A DNA stretch of 64,000 nucleotides from Verrucomicrobiota bacterium (GCA_028343845.1 JAOLZO010000001.1:54507-118506), one strand, 5' to 3'; counted from the first letter of the stretch, positions 16,389-24,940 are shown. The notes: a model not told the origin generated them from the letters alone. A program made the numbers and translations.

Positions 16389-17366
16389 TCATTTAGTTTT
16401 TTCTTTTTCGATCAAGCAATTGATAGTAAGGCAGGATTCGGGAGTTCTTTTCAATAGGGTTTGCTTTGTCAAGTGCTCTGCGATTTCGCTATAGGCATGG
16501 GGAAGGGCAAGTCCCGACTCAATCCTCTCGCACCTTGCCGGAGAGAATTGGCTAAACCCCTCAAAGCGTTCCATTTGAACGACCTTATATCTTTCGATGC
16601 TTTCGTTGTTCAGAATTCGAAAGCCACCAGAGGAGGCAATGAATTCGATTTGATGATGAGCGGGTGATTCATTCCCGATACCAATCAGATTGACGGCCAA
16701 GCCAGATTCATAACTGAAATGAATAGTTGTAGGCGATTGGGGGAGCTCTCCTTTCTGCTCGTTGCTTTCTTCATTCAATATTGTAGTTCTTTCAGGATGA
16801 CCGAAAAACCAATGGATGAGGTCAAGAAAATGAACCCCGTTGTGGGCGAACCCTCCGGTGTAATGGATCGTCAAACATAAAGCTTTCCCCATAACTCCTT
16901 CATCGATTTCTCTCTTGAGCTCCCTATATTCGCTCATGAATCTTCTTGAGTAGTTTACAAGTAAGGAAATCCCTTTTTCCTCGAATCTCTGGACTATCTC
17001 CTCGCAGGTGCGGAAACCTAAACTAAGAGGCTTTTCGACGAATACGCAACGAGGGTTGAAGTCAGCAATCTCAAGCAATATACTGGCGTGTGTTTCATCG
17101 GGACTGGCTATGACCACTAAATCCAAGTTCTTATTTTTTTTCAGGACGGTTTGCCAGCTAACCTCGCACTGGAAGGAATCGTAATTTCTTAATTTCGAAA
17201 GATTTTTTGAGTCAGGATCAGCGACTGCTACCAATTCGAATTGATCGGAGTTATTAATGGCGGCGAAATGGGAGTAGGCTTCTCTTTCGGATCCTGCACT
17301 CGATTGATCCCAGTCGAATCCTATCCTGCCACATCCTATTAACGCTACTTTTATTTTATCCGTCAT
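16389..17366 (-). CDS. Gfo/Idh/MocA-family sugar oxidoreductase
   Basis: A 325-residue NAD(P)-dependent oxidoreductase. The N-terminal Rossmann motif is KVALIGCGRIGFDWD, and VFVEKPLSLGFRTCEEI has the family EKP signature, with its Lys near the nicotinamide. GGFAHNGVHFLDLIHWFFGH matches the conserved substrate-side helix with His. It probably oxidises or reduces a sugar or sugar nucleotide. The start overlaps the cytidylyltransferase stop by 4 bp (ATGA), linking it to activation of the same sugar. Confidence 0.85.
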   Translation of the reverse strand: MTDKIKVALIGCGRIGFDWDQSSAGSEREAYSHFAAINNSDQFELVAVADPDSKNLSKLRNYDSFQCEVSWQTVLKKNKNLDLVVIASPDETHASILLEIADFNPRCVFVEKPLSLGFRTCEEIVQRFEEKGISLLVNYSRRFMSEYRELKREIDEGVMGKALCLTIHYTGGFAHNGVHFLDLIHWFFGHPERTTILNEESNEQKGELPQSPTTIHFSYESGLAVNLIGIGNESPAHHQIEFIASSGGFRILNNESIERYKVVQMERFEGFSQFSPARCERIESGLALPHAYSEIAEHLTKQTLLKRTPESCLTINCLIEKEKTK

Positions 17367-18109
17367 CCCTCTTCTATTTTCTTCACTCTGACATGTTGGT
17401 TGATTCTTGCGATTCTAGGATTGTTTCTAAGAAAACGAATGCAATCCTGCATGGAAAAGAGCGGATTTGTGCTTCCGTTGACTCCTTCGAAAACCGCCAG
17501 CATCGCCTTATGGTCCTCACTTTGATCGAGGGACATGCGCAAGTCCGGAGCTTGGCTCCCGGCAGGAGCTTTGATTCCTCGGAGATCGAACAAGTCCGGG
17601 TTCTGGTAAATAAAAGTCGTTACATGGGACCTGTGGACGGGATCTTTGGTCATGGCTTCGGCTTTTGCCAATACGTCCGTTCGATAGACTTGGACTGCAA
17701 ACCCAAGAGGGTACGTGTTATGAGGCCAGAAGTTCGAAAGGTAGTCGCAGTCCCGTGCCTGATACTCGGCGATCGCTCTGTTTATCTCGGTCGGATCGAG
17801 GAAAGGGGAGTCGCCCATTAGTTCGCAGATCAAATCGGCTTTGAAATGCCGGGCTGCATCGAGAACCCTTTTCATTACGTCGTTTTCGCTTCCACGAAAC
17901 GATTTCACTCCTATTTTTTCGCAAAGCCAAACGATGGGAAGGTCTCCCTTTTCATTCGTGGTGGCAACGATAACTTCATCCAGTTTTTCGGTTGCACGTA
18001 CTCTAGTGAGCAACAACTCCAGTGCGGAGGTTTCCCCGAAAGGAAGGAGGACTTTGCCAGGTAACCTACTGGAGCCCATTCGCGCTTCGATAATTCCAAG
18101 GGTTTTCAT
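17363..18109 (-). CDS. SpsF-type cytidylyltransferase-like nucleotidyltransferase (copy 1)
   Basis: A 248-residue nucleotidyltransferase of the SpsF/CMP-sugar synthetase type. The nucleotide-binding loop IIEARMGSSRLPGKVLLPF is intact near residues 6-24, followed by IVATTNEKGD and ICELMGDSPFLDPTE, whose Asp would bind the metal. The likely reaction is transfer of a nucleotide from CTP to an acidic sugar. Its neighbour is an oxidoreductase (4-bp overlap), and a NeuB-family synthase is 4 kb upstream. A second SpsF-type gene and a third related domain lie in the same cluster. Confidence 0.75.
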   Translation of the reverse strand: MKTLGIIEARMGSSRLPGKVLLPFGETSALELLLTRVRATEKLDEVIVATTNEKGDLPIVWLCEKIGVKSFRGSENDVMKRVLDAARHFKADLICELMGDSPFLDPTEINRAIAEYQARDCDYLSNFWPHNTYPLGFAVQVYRTDVLAKAEAMTKDPVHRSHVTTFIYQNPDLFDLRGIKAPAGSQAPDLRMSLDQSEDHKAMLAVFEGVNGSTNPLFSMQDCIRFLRNNPRIARINQHVRVKKIEEG

Positions 18110-19152
18110 TTGTTGCGGTTGCCGGGCCGAATTATGGCAAGAAGCTCATGAAGTGGATGCTCTTCATAATAGTTTGGCTCTGCCGTCACTAATCTGTTTC
18201 TGTCTGCATCCGTGACTCGGTTCAGTTTTTGAGTTTCCGGGATGGGGATGTTAATCGCAGTTGAGGGTTGGGGGCGAATGGCGAAGGCGGGGTGCCCGAG
18301 CAGGTGCGCTTCGTAGATAGCCATGCTATTGATGCCAATAACAACTCTTGAGTTAGCGATCGATTCGGCAAGGCTTATGGAAGAGGAGCTTTCGATTGAA
18401 GTGGGAATGGCCGGAAATTTATCCACTAATTGATAATGCCGAAATTCCGTTTCCGAAGGGTGCAACCGAAAGCGAATGCCTGTGACTTGGAATTGCTCGG
18501 AAAAATCTTGGAAGTTCTCAAGCAATTGCCTAATGATCTTCCCCTCCTCAAGTCCATGATAAGTAAAGTCATAATCAATGCCCGACTTGAAATCCTCGTG
18601 CAGCCCAATGGTTTGCGATATGTAAAGAACATCTGGAGCTGATTGGGCCAAGCCATTATAATGGTCGCCCAGTTTGGCGAGGTTAATTAAATGGTAATTA
18701 TTAAGTTTCAGGATAGTCGAAAGAGAAGCTTCGGAAGCAGTTTTAAACGCGTATTTATCGCAAACAATGAAGAAATCTGCATCATCCTCATTCAGGCGCT
18801 TATCGTAGTCGATCCAATGATCTAGTATTGCTGCAGTTGGAAAACCAAGGTCATCCTTTCCTGCTATGGCCTCGCTAGGGAATGAGTTCCAACCAGGGTT
18901 GAAAATAACTAGATCGGGTCGGAAGGAACGAATTTTGGCAATCGGATCTGGCCCTTCTAAATCCAAATGGTCAATGTCTTCCAGTTCATTAAGGATTCTT
19001 GAGGCAGGTGAATCTGCAGGAGTCGAGACAGTCCATGATGCGAGATCCTTCTCAACGTAAATAAGCGACTTGAGCAGATTCGCACCACCAGCGTCATTTG
19101 CTAGAACGAGAATTCTCGGTCTGGCAGATCTAGCCTTCTCACCTTCACCCAT
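18106..19152 (-). CDS. Putative GT-B-fold glycan protein
   Basis: A 348-residue protein without close identification. The N-terminus RILVLANDAGGANLLKSLIY and the C-terminal VVIGINSMAIYEAHLLGHPA have the two-lobed pattern of GT-B enzymes such as UDP-GlcNAc 2-epimerases, PseG-like hydrolases and capsule glycosyltransferases. IRFRLHPSETE contains the His-Pro seen in several of these families. There is no signal peptide. It overlaps the SpsF-type gene by 4 bp, so it may process or transfer the sugar that enzyme activates. PseG-like nucleotide hydrolysis and glycosyl transfer are both possible. Confidence 0.6.
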   Translation of the reverse strand: MGEGEKARSARPRILVLANDAGGANLLKSLIYVEKDLASWTVSTPADSPASRILNELEDIDHLDLEGPDPIAKIRSFRPDLVIFNPGWNSFPSEAIAGKDDLGFPTAAILDHWIDYDKRLNEDDADFFIVCDKYAFKTASEASLSTILKLNNYHLINLAKLGDHYNGLAQSAPDVLYISQTIGLHEDFKSGIDYDFTYHGLEEGKIIRQLLENFQDFSEQFQVTGIRFRLHPSETEFRHYQLVDKFPAIPTSIESSSSISLAESIANSRVVIGINSMAIYEAHLLGHPAFAIRPQPSTAINIPIPETQKLNRVTDADRNRLVTAEPNYYEEHPLHELLAIIRPGNRNK

Positions 19153-19252
19153 GCCGTTTCAAATCCAAAACGCCTTGGGAGTGCGGGCTCCAGTACCTGC
19201 CCAAATACTTTATCCGTTTTCCTGACAGACTCCATTTAAAAGCCAAAGCAGA

Positions 19253-19273
19253 GAGTGTTTGGGGAAAACACTC
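19253..19273 (-). terminator. Hairpin after methyltransferase gene, possible terminator
   Basis: A perfect 8-bp stem GAGTGTTT/AAACACTC with a 5-base loop starts two bases after the stop codon of the methyltransferase gene at 19276. On the minus strand it is followed by a T-rich stretch that is not a clean T-tract. With the 123-bp gap before the next gene, this suggests partial termination or 3'-end protection between the two halves of the glycan cluster. Confidence 0.45.
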
Positions 19274-19275
19274 CA

Positions 19276-20304
19276 TCAAACCTTTTTGGCAATTAGATGA
19301 CATTGATCCGACAAATCCGATTTATCGATCGCCGTTTGAATCCTATCCAAAGATAAGGAAAACTTTTCAGAAAGCTTGTCATGCGGACCTGGTTCCGGGC
19401 TTTGAGGTATAAGAATCCTTCTTAGCTCAAGTGCATCTTGACCAAATTGCCAAGTGGCGATTTTTTGGAACCCTGCACTATGCAAAAAGTAATTGATGGA
19501 TTCATCTGTGAAGGTTTGTACATGAATTGCCGCATCAAGGCTACGAGCGTAGCGTTCGGCTGCCAAGTTCTCCAGAAGGCAGCTAAGCCCGAACATGGGG
19601 ACGGAAAAGCAAAGAAGGGTTCCGGATTGGCAGTCTTTCAGCGCGTTGATTAGTTCGGATAGCTTTTCGTCGTGTTCGAAAACGAAGAAAGAGCAAATGA
19701 TTTCAGCTTGGTTCGTCCGAATGATTTCGCCCAATGAACCAGTAGAGTGGGAGACTCTTTCAGACGCGACAAAAGTTTTGGATCTTTTGATGAGAGTTTC
19801 CTCTTTTTCCATCCCGATATATTCCTTGACCCCCATATCTTCAAGCGAAGAAAGGAAGGCTCCGTTCCCTGATCCGAGTTCCAACCACCTCATCTTAAGT
19901 AATTCACTTTTCTCGTATCCCGAACGCTCAAGCGCACTGAATATCCAGTTTAATTTGGGGTGGTAGATTCGATTCTTCCTGTCTTCGAATTCATCTTTGC
20001 CTAGCTTGGGATAAATCTTGGTAAATTGTTCCTTGCCTTCAAGTTCATCGGGGAAACCCTCCGGAGGCAAAGCCTTTGATTGAATATGTCCGCATTCGGC
20101 ACAGGCAATGAAAGAAACGTTTCTATGGAGGAATTCCCTTCCTTCAATCCGGCAGTTGCACAGTATGCAGCTCTTGCGGGATGGTGCGTTGGAAAGCCTT
20201 CTGTTCGCCTCCTTTTGCCGGAGGTAGAGCTGGTCCTCATTTTGTATCCTGACCGTTTCCTCCTTCCTCAAGTCACCTAGGGTTTTTGAATAGTCGGTAA
20301 TCAC
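19276..20304 (-). CDS. SAM-dependent methyltransferase with N-terminal Cys motif
   Basis: A 342-residue protein. Residues ~45-78 hold zinc-type cysteines (SCILCNCRIEGREF and SFIACAECGHIQS), as in sugar C-methyltransferases of the TylC3/NovU type. The methyltransferase core follows (MRWLELGSGNGAFLSSLEDM, YIGMEKEETLIKR, EIICSFFVFEHDEKLSELIN). There is no obvious C-terminal Rossmann domain, so this is a shorter version of that family. It is probably a sugar methyltransferase. Start overlaps the SpsF copy 2 stop by 4 bp. Confidence 0.75.
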   Translation of the reverse strand: MITDYSKTLGDLRKEETVRIQNEDQLYLRQKEANRRLSNAPSRKSCILCNCRIEGREFLHRNVSFIACAECGHIQSKALPPEGFPDELEGKEQFTKIYPKLGKDEFEDRKNRIYHPKLNWIFSALERSGYEKSELLKMRWLELGSGNGAFLSSLEDMGVKEYIGMEKEETLIKRSKTFVASERVSHSTGSLGEIIRTNQAEIICSFFVFEHDEKLSELINALKDCQSGTLLCFSVPMFGLSCLLENLAAERYARSLDAAIHVQTFTDESINYFLHSAGFQKIATWQFGQDALELRRILIPQSPEPGPHDKLSEKFSLSLDRIQTAIDKSDLSDQCHLIAKKV

Positions 20305-20960
20305 TTCATGTCCTCCGCTCTTGCATAAAGGGGGGATCTTGAGCCGAGGGCTTTTTCGATCGAGGAAAGATCCTCGGGCGTATCGAGAAGGAATTCTCTA
20401 TTTACCATGGCCAAGGTTTCCGGGCAGGGAAGTCTCAAGATTTTGAATTCATCGGGCTTCCCGTAGATAAAGTTGAATATGTGCTCTCTATCTGAAGGCT
20501 CGGTTGCCCTTTTGTTGATTTCACTGAGGATTGAAAAAGGAACGATTTCGTAATCGATTCCTCTTGGATAACCGGGTTTGGTGGTTACAAGCGCGCAGTC
20601 CGGGTTTAGTTCGCATTGTTCGAGAACAGGATCCAATGTTTCTCCACTTACGAAAGGGCAATCAGCCGTGACGCGAACTATTCTTCGGTCCAAGGGGCCC
20701 TCGGCGGCAAGGGCATACCTCCCCAGTACGTCTTTTTCGGACCCGCGGTAGCATTTGATATCTTCTTCCACGCAGATCTGCTCTATTGCATCATCTTGTT
20801 GCAATTCAGATGTGGCAATAATGATATTCCCAAGTTTTTTGGAGGTAGATAATCTTCTGGCAACCAGTTTCAAAACCGGGGTTCCGTCAATTGGGGTGAG
20901 AACTTTTCCAGGGAAGCGATCTGATCCCATGCGGGCGGCGATAATGGCTAGGAATTTCAA
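20301..20960 (-). CDS. SpsF-type cytidylyltransferase-like nucleotidyltransferase (copy 2)
   Basis: A 219-residue protein with the loop IIAARMGSDRFPGKVLTPI at its N-terminus, then IIIATSELQQDDAIE and RIVRVTADCPFVSGET, whose Asp would bind the metal. It is the second intact SpsF-type nucleotidyltransferase of the cluster. It lies 15 bp after the GT2/nucleotidyltransferase fusion and overlaps the methyltransferase gene. It may activate the sugar acid made by the NeuB-family enzyme two genes upstream. Nucleotide and sugar specificity are not readable. Confidence 0.75.
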   Translation of the reverse strand: MKFLAIIAARMGSDRFPGKVLTPIDGTPVLKLVARRLSTSKKLGNIIIATSELQQDDAIEQICVEEDIKCYRGSEKDVLGRYALAAEGPLDRRIVRVTADCPFVSGETLDPVLEQCELNPDCALVTTKPGYPRGIDYEIVPFSILSEINKRATEPSDREHIFNFIYGKPDEFKILRLPCPETLAMVNREFLLDTPEDLSSIEKALGSRSPLYARAEDMK

Positions 20961-20975
20961 ATTTGAATGGAGTAC

Positions 20976-22340
20976 CTACTTGTCTTGGTTCGCGAGAATT
21001 TCAGCGATTTCGAGCTTCTGCTTGGAATCTATGAAGAAATTCTCGGATGAAGGGACTACGAAAAGAGCCTTTTCGGAGCCCAGAAGAGATCCTTTGGCAA
21101 GGTTTCTTGAGCGGGTCGCCAACACGCAATTTGTCTCCCGGTACAACTGGTCGAAATCAGAGGAAAAGCCAGAGTGTTGACTGATCCTCTGAAGACCATG
21201 GGAATCTCTCTTGTAAATTGGCTCGTTGATCGCTTCAACACCCAGCGAGGAATCTACGTCATTCATGGCCAGGGTGGTCAACGCTTCCTCAATCGTCTCG
21301 GCCGAAACGAAGGGTGCCTGGCTGTAAGTTACCAAAGCGGTGCCTGTTGCATCGGGGTCGTGTTTCTCCAAGGCTTTTGTTAGAGAAGGGGCCAAAGGGG
21401 CCGATCGAAAGGTTTCTTCCTTTTGGCGAAGATGAAAAAGAATTCTTTCGTCGTCGAACTCGGTCAGAATGTCTTGAACCGCCTCGTTGTCGCAGGCAAC
21501 GATAATGTGATCGGCCAGCTTCGATGAAATGAATTTAGACAGGCAGAGCCGGAGAAGGGTGGATTGCATGAAGGAAGCGTCCCAAACATCCTTCCTGAAG
21601 TCGTAGTTCTCCCGGCATGGAATGACGAGGCTGATGGGGCGAAACTTTTCGAGTTGGTCCTCGATTGCGTCTAGCTTGATCCTTCTGCGGGCGTCTTGAA
21701 TGAGCGAGGCTCTCTCGGTCATGTTCCTTCCATGTCTGCGGTAGAAGAAAAGGGGGAGGTTTATATTCGCAAACTTTCTATGATCGAGGATCTTGGACCA
21801 CAGGTCGAAGCCATCTTGGGCGCCCAAGTCTTCCCTGTAACCGCCTAAAGCCCTAAGCGCCTCTATTCGAATCATGGTGCAGGCGCCGTTTGCAGGAACA
21901 TCCAAAAGATGATTCTTTTCCGTGATTTTTTCCCTGCGTTGGTGCGAAAAGACCTCTCCAGATTCGGTCACGAGATAGTAGTCGGGAAAAACCAGATCGT
22001 GTTCTGGGTTTCGGTCGAGCCAGTTGGCGAGTATGAGTAGAATGTTCTCGTCAAGAAAGTCATCCCCGTCGAGCCTCATGACATAATCTCCCTTGGCTTT
22101 TTCGATAGCGAGGTTGCAAACGGAAGGGAGATTCGCATGCTCCTCCAGCCTAAAAGATCTTACGCGGGGATCATTTCGATAATATTCAATGATGGAAGCC
22201 GTCTTGTCCACGGACGCGTTGTCAATGAGAAGAAGTTCCCAGTCATCGGAGGTTTGACGAAGGACGCTTTCTACGGCTTGTTCAAGAAATTTCCCATACT
22301 CTTGGGAAATGCAGTAAACTGTAATTTTGGGTTTGGTCAT
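20976..22340 (-). CDS. GT2 glycosyltransferase fused to a degenerate cytidylyltransferase-like domain
   Basis: A 454-residue two-domain protein. Residues 1 to ~210 are a GT-A, GT2 family glycosyltransferase: ITVYCISQEYGKFLEQAVES, LLLIDNASVDKT and the metal-binding YVMRLDGDDFLDEN. Residues ~225-454 look like a CMP-sugar synthetase (NeuA/SpsF-like) fold starting at ISLVIPCRENYDFRKDVW. The nucleotide loop there lacks the usual Arg-x-Gly-Ser-Lys pattern, so that half may be inactive or altered. ADHIIVACDNEAVQDIL and ALVTYSQAPFVSAETIEEAL keep the fold order. The fusion would put sugar activation and transfer on one chain. The next gene downstream is an intact SpsF-type enzyme. Confidence 0.72.
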   Translation of the reverse strand: MTKPKITVYCISQEYGKFLEQAVESVLRQTSDDWELLLIDNASVDKTASIIEYYRNDPRVRSFRLEEHANLPSVCNLAIEKAKGDYVMRLDGDDFLDENILLILANWLDRNPEHDLVFPDYYLVTESGEVFSHQRREKITEKNHLLDVPANGACTMIRIEALRALGGYREDLGAQDGFDLWSKILDHRKFANINLPLFFYRRHGRNMTERASLIQDARRRIKLDAIEDQLEKFRPISLVIPCRENYDFRKDVWDASFMQSTLLRLCLSKFISSKLADHIIVACDNEAVQDILTEFDDERILFHLRQKEETFRSAPLAPSLTKALEKHDPDATGTALVTYSQAPFVSAETIEEALTTLAMNDVDSSLGVEAINEPIYKRDSHGLQRISQHSGFSSDFDQLYRETNCVLATRSRNLAKGSLLGSEKALFVVPSSENFFIDSKQKLEIAEILANQDK

Positions 22341-22353
22341 GATGGAACGATAC

Positions 22354-23055
22354 TTAAAGGATCATCCTCAAATCGTTTCGAAATTCACTAAGTTGCTGCA
22401 ATTCCGCGGGGGTTATGCTGCAGGAATGGTCGGGTCCATCCATCTCCTTGTCCATGGTAAAGTGCTTTTCGATTACGGTAGCGCCCCGAGACAGAGCGGC
22501 CATGCTGGCAGAAATTCCTAAAGTGTGATCAGAAAATCCCTCGACTTTTCCAGAGAAATCTATCGATTCTAGCCTCACTTTCTCCGGGGTTGTGGGGTAT
22601 TCCGATATGCAGTGAAGAAAACGCACCCCCCCGGAAGAGCTTATTTCCGGCACGCCTTCCTTCTCCCAATAGCCAAGAGAAACCAAGAGGGGCTTGCCGG
22701 TTTTTTGAAGACTCTCAGAGAGGTTTTGATCGGAGATCGAGCGGGAAGCCATTTTGTGCCGTTTGACGCCCATCTCTTCGAGCCACCTGACCCTTTCCGG
22801 ATCAAAGGCGGATGACATGAATTCGATGCCGATTCTTTGGCAAAGCTCGAAAAGGCTTTCCATCTCTTCTTTGGAAAGTTCCGCCGCTAAATTGTGTTCA
22901 TACCAAGGGTTGTTCTCCTTGGGGAAGAGAGTCTTGGCATCGAAGAACTGGAATTTGGCTACCTCGGCGCCGTTTTCCTTGGCGGCATGGATCATTTCCT
23001 TCGCGAGGCTTAGGTCGCCATTATGGTTTTGTCCGATTTCAGCAATAATTTCCAT
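22354..23055 (-). CDS. NeuB-family sialic-acid-like synthase, lacking SAF domain
   Basis: A 233-residue TIM-barrel enzyme of the NeuB/PseI/LegI/SpsE family, which condenses phosphoenolpyruvate with an amino-hexose. MEIIAEIGQNHNGDLSLAKE is the standard family start, so the ATG at 23055 is chosen. An upstream in-frame start would add 30 unrelated residues and overlap asnB by over 100 bp. Metal-binding His177 (GFSDHTLG) and His198 (VIEKHFTMDK) are present. Usual length is ~335-350; this protein ends after the barrel and has no C-terminal antifreeze-like SAF domain, which in known enzymes closes the partner's active site. It overlaps asnB by 17 bp. Confidence 0.82.
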   Translation of the reverse strand: MEIIAEIGQNHNGDLSLAKEMIHAAKENGAEVAKFQFFDAKTLFPKENNPWYEHNLAAELSKEEMESLFELCQRIGIEFMSSAFDPERVRWLEEMGVKRHKMASRSISDQNLSESLQKTGKPLLVSLGYWEKEGVPEISSSGGVRFLHCISEYPTTPEKVRLESIDFSGKVEGFSDHTLGISASMAALSRGATVIEKHFTMDKEMDGPDHSCSITPAELQQLSEFRNDLRMIL

Positions 23056-24904
23056 AGGATTTCTCAAGCCAAAGGTTAAGCATGATAAAGCAAAATAAGG
23101 TGTGACCGTTAAGACGTCGAGGGTTGCGTGACATGGCAAGGGCAAGTTCGGCTGAATCGGGCCCGATTATTCCTTCGCGAGAGAGGGCTGATTGCTTGGA
23201 AAAAGCATCCATCAGCAGGTCCTTCCATTTACCCCTAAGCCAAAGATCGATCGGGACGTTGAAGCCATGCTTGGGTCTGTGGAGAATCGATTTGGGCAGA
23301 ATGTCCGAATACGCCGCACGAAGAGCCTTCTTGAGAACGCCATTACTTGTCATCATGGGGTAACTGATCCTCTCAGAGAGAGCCAAAACGGAGGGGGAGG
23401 TGAAAGGCGTTCTTCCCTCTACCGAATGAGCCATGGTCATACGGTCGACTTTTCGGAGCATCTCGAAAGGAAGATAGCAGTCACGATCTTGCGATATGAA
23501 GTTTTCCGGAGTCCATGAGGGTTCGGACTTCCAACCGGAAAAGATCCTGGTCGAACTTTTGATCCCGTCCATGAAGTCTGTGCCAAAAAGCGCCCGCTTG
23601 TCCTCTTCGGTTGCATAGTAATGCCATGCTCGGGCCCTATGCGGTCCAGGCAGTCGGGACACACGCTCAACCCTTTCCCTCTCATTGATCCCCGTATCGT
23701 GAGAAAAAAGAATCGGATCCTCGTTTTTCTCAGCGTCGACTTTGGTGCCTTCTGCAGCAAGATGCCGGTACCATGAGTAGCCACCAAAGCATTCGTCGGC
23801 TCCGTCTCCGGATAATAGCACCTTAATTCCGATCTCGCTTGCTTTGCGGGCGATTTGAAGAATTCCGAGACCGGATGATACGGCGAATGGCTGATCCCCA
23901 TGCCAACAGAACGATTCTAGAGAATCCCTGAAATCCTTTGCCGACACACGGATTGTATGATGACTTGATCCAATTCGATTAGCTGTTTCCTCCGCTTGCT
24001 CCGACTCGTCTGCTTTACCGTGATAGGGATCAGTCGCCCCTTCGAAACCGATGCAAAATGTCGTCAGAGACGAAAGTTCCTGAGACGCTCTTGTAGCGAT
24101 GATCGAGCTGTCCAAACCTCCGCTGAGAAAGGCTCCGATATCAACCTCGGATAGGAGGCGCGATTGAATGGACTGGTCAACGACTTTGCGAATTTCTGCC
24201 ACTGCGTCTTCTTCGCTAGCGAAAAACTCATGAGACCGGTTTTGCTGGTATGGCAATGCCTTGGTTTGGGAATCTGCGCTTATTTCCAGGTAGTGACCCC
24301 TAGGTAGCGCCTTGACTTCACTGAAGACGGTTTGAGGTTCAGGGATCCAGAGAAAGGTAGGGAAATCGGCTAAGGATTGCCTGTCGAGCGTGAAGTTTAT
24401 CCCCGGGAATCCGGCAAAGGCTTTGATTTCTGAAGCGAAGGCCGTTCCACCGCTCGGATGATTAGCGTAGTAAAGGGGTTTCTCGCCTGGGATATCCCTT
24501 GCCAAGGTAAGCTTTCTCGTCCGCCTGTCCCACAGGGCAGCGGCGAACATTCCGTCCAGTTTGTCGAAGCACTTGGGCCCTTCCATTTCAAACAAATGGC
24601 AAAGAACTTCTCCGTCCGAATCAGTATTAAATTTGATTCCCTTGGCTTCGAGATTCTTCCTCAGAGCCGGTGAGTTATATATCTCTCCGTTGTAGAGCAA
24701 TATGGTGTTGTTGGAATAACTGAACAGGGGTTGGTTACCATTGTTCAAACCGTTGATTGCGAGGCGCACCATTCCGCCCATGAACCCGTCCTCTTCAAAA
24801 GTTCTGCTGTCGTCCGGGCCCCTGTGCCGGAGTCGTTCAAGCATTTTTTTCAGAACCTCGTAATTGGCCTGCGGGATATTGATCCAACCTGCGATTCCAC
24901 ACAT
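23039..24904 (-). CDS. asnB: Asparagine synthetase (glutamine-hydrolysing), AsnB family
   Basis: A 621-residue AsnB-type enzyme. Cys2 after the initiator Met (MCGIAGWI) is the glutaminase nucleophile. RHRGPDDSRTF and LLYNGEIYN are the expected glutaminase-domain motifs, and GAFLSGGLDSSIIATR near residue 260 is the ATP-PPase loop. It makes asparagine from aspartate, glutamine and ATP, or in glycan clusters amidates another carboxylate such as a uronic acid. It is the first gene of the large minus-strand cluster, so its position favours the glycan role, but general asparagine synthesis cannot be excluded. Confidence 0.88.
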   Translation of the reverse strand: MCGIAGWINIPQANYEVLKKMLERLRHRGPDDSRTFEEDGFMGGMVRLAINGLNNGNQPLFSYSNNTILLYNGEIYNSPALRKNLEAKGIKFNTDSDGEVLCHLFEMEGPKCFDKLDGMFAAALWDRRTRKLTLARDIPGEKPLYYANHPSGGTAFASEIKAFAGFPGINFTLDRQSLADFPTFLWIPEPQTVFSEVKALPRGHYLEISADSQTKALPYQQNRSHEFFASEEDAVAEIRKVVDQSIQSRLLSEVDIGAFLSGGLDSSIIATRASQELSSLTTFCIGFEGATDPYHGKADESEQAEETANRIGSSHHTIRVSAKDFRDSLESFCWHGDQPFAVSSGLGILQIARKASEIGIKVLLSGDGADECFGGYSWYRHLAAEGTKVDAEKNEDPILFSHDTGINERERVERVSRLPGPHRARAWHYYATEEDKRALFGTDFMDGIKSSTRIFSGWKSEPSWTPENFISQDRDCYLPFEMLRKVDRMTMAHSVEGRTPFTSPSVLALSERISYPMMTSNGVLKKALRAAYSDILPKSILHRPKHGFNVPIDLWLRGKWKDLLMDAFSKQSALSREGIIGPDSAELALAMSRNPRRLNGHTLFCFIMLNLWLEKSYGNYC

Positions 24905-24924
24905 CCTAATTAGACTCCTGGCAT

Positions 24925-24940
24925 TGGAGTGAGGCTTGCA
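24925..24940 (+). promoter_or_regulatory. Possible sigma-54 promoter before response regulator
   Basis: TGGAGTGAGGCTTGCA has the GG and GC dinucleotides at the spacing of a -24/-12 element (consensus TGGCACG-N4-TTGCW). The TGG, seventh-position G and TTGCA match; two bases of the -24 box do not. It lies about 110 bases before the start of a sigma-54 activator gene, so self-activation is possible. Weak evidence. Confidence 0.25.

Noticed and set aside
23056..23145. A 30-residue N-terminal extension of the NeuB-family protein
   Set aside because: The family starts at MEIIAEIGQNHNGD, and the extension overlaps asnB coding sequence and resembles nothing in the family.
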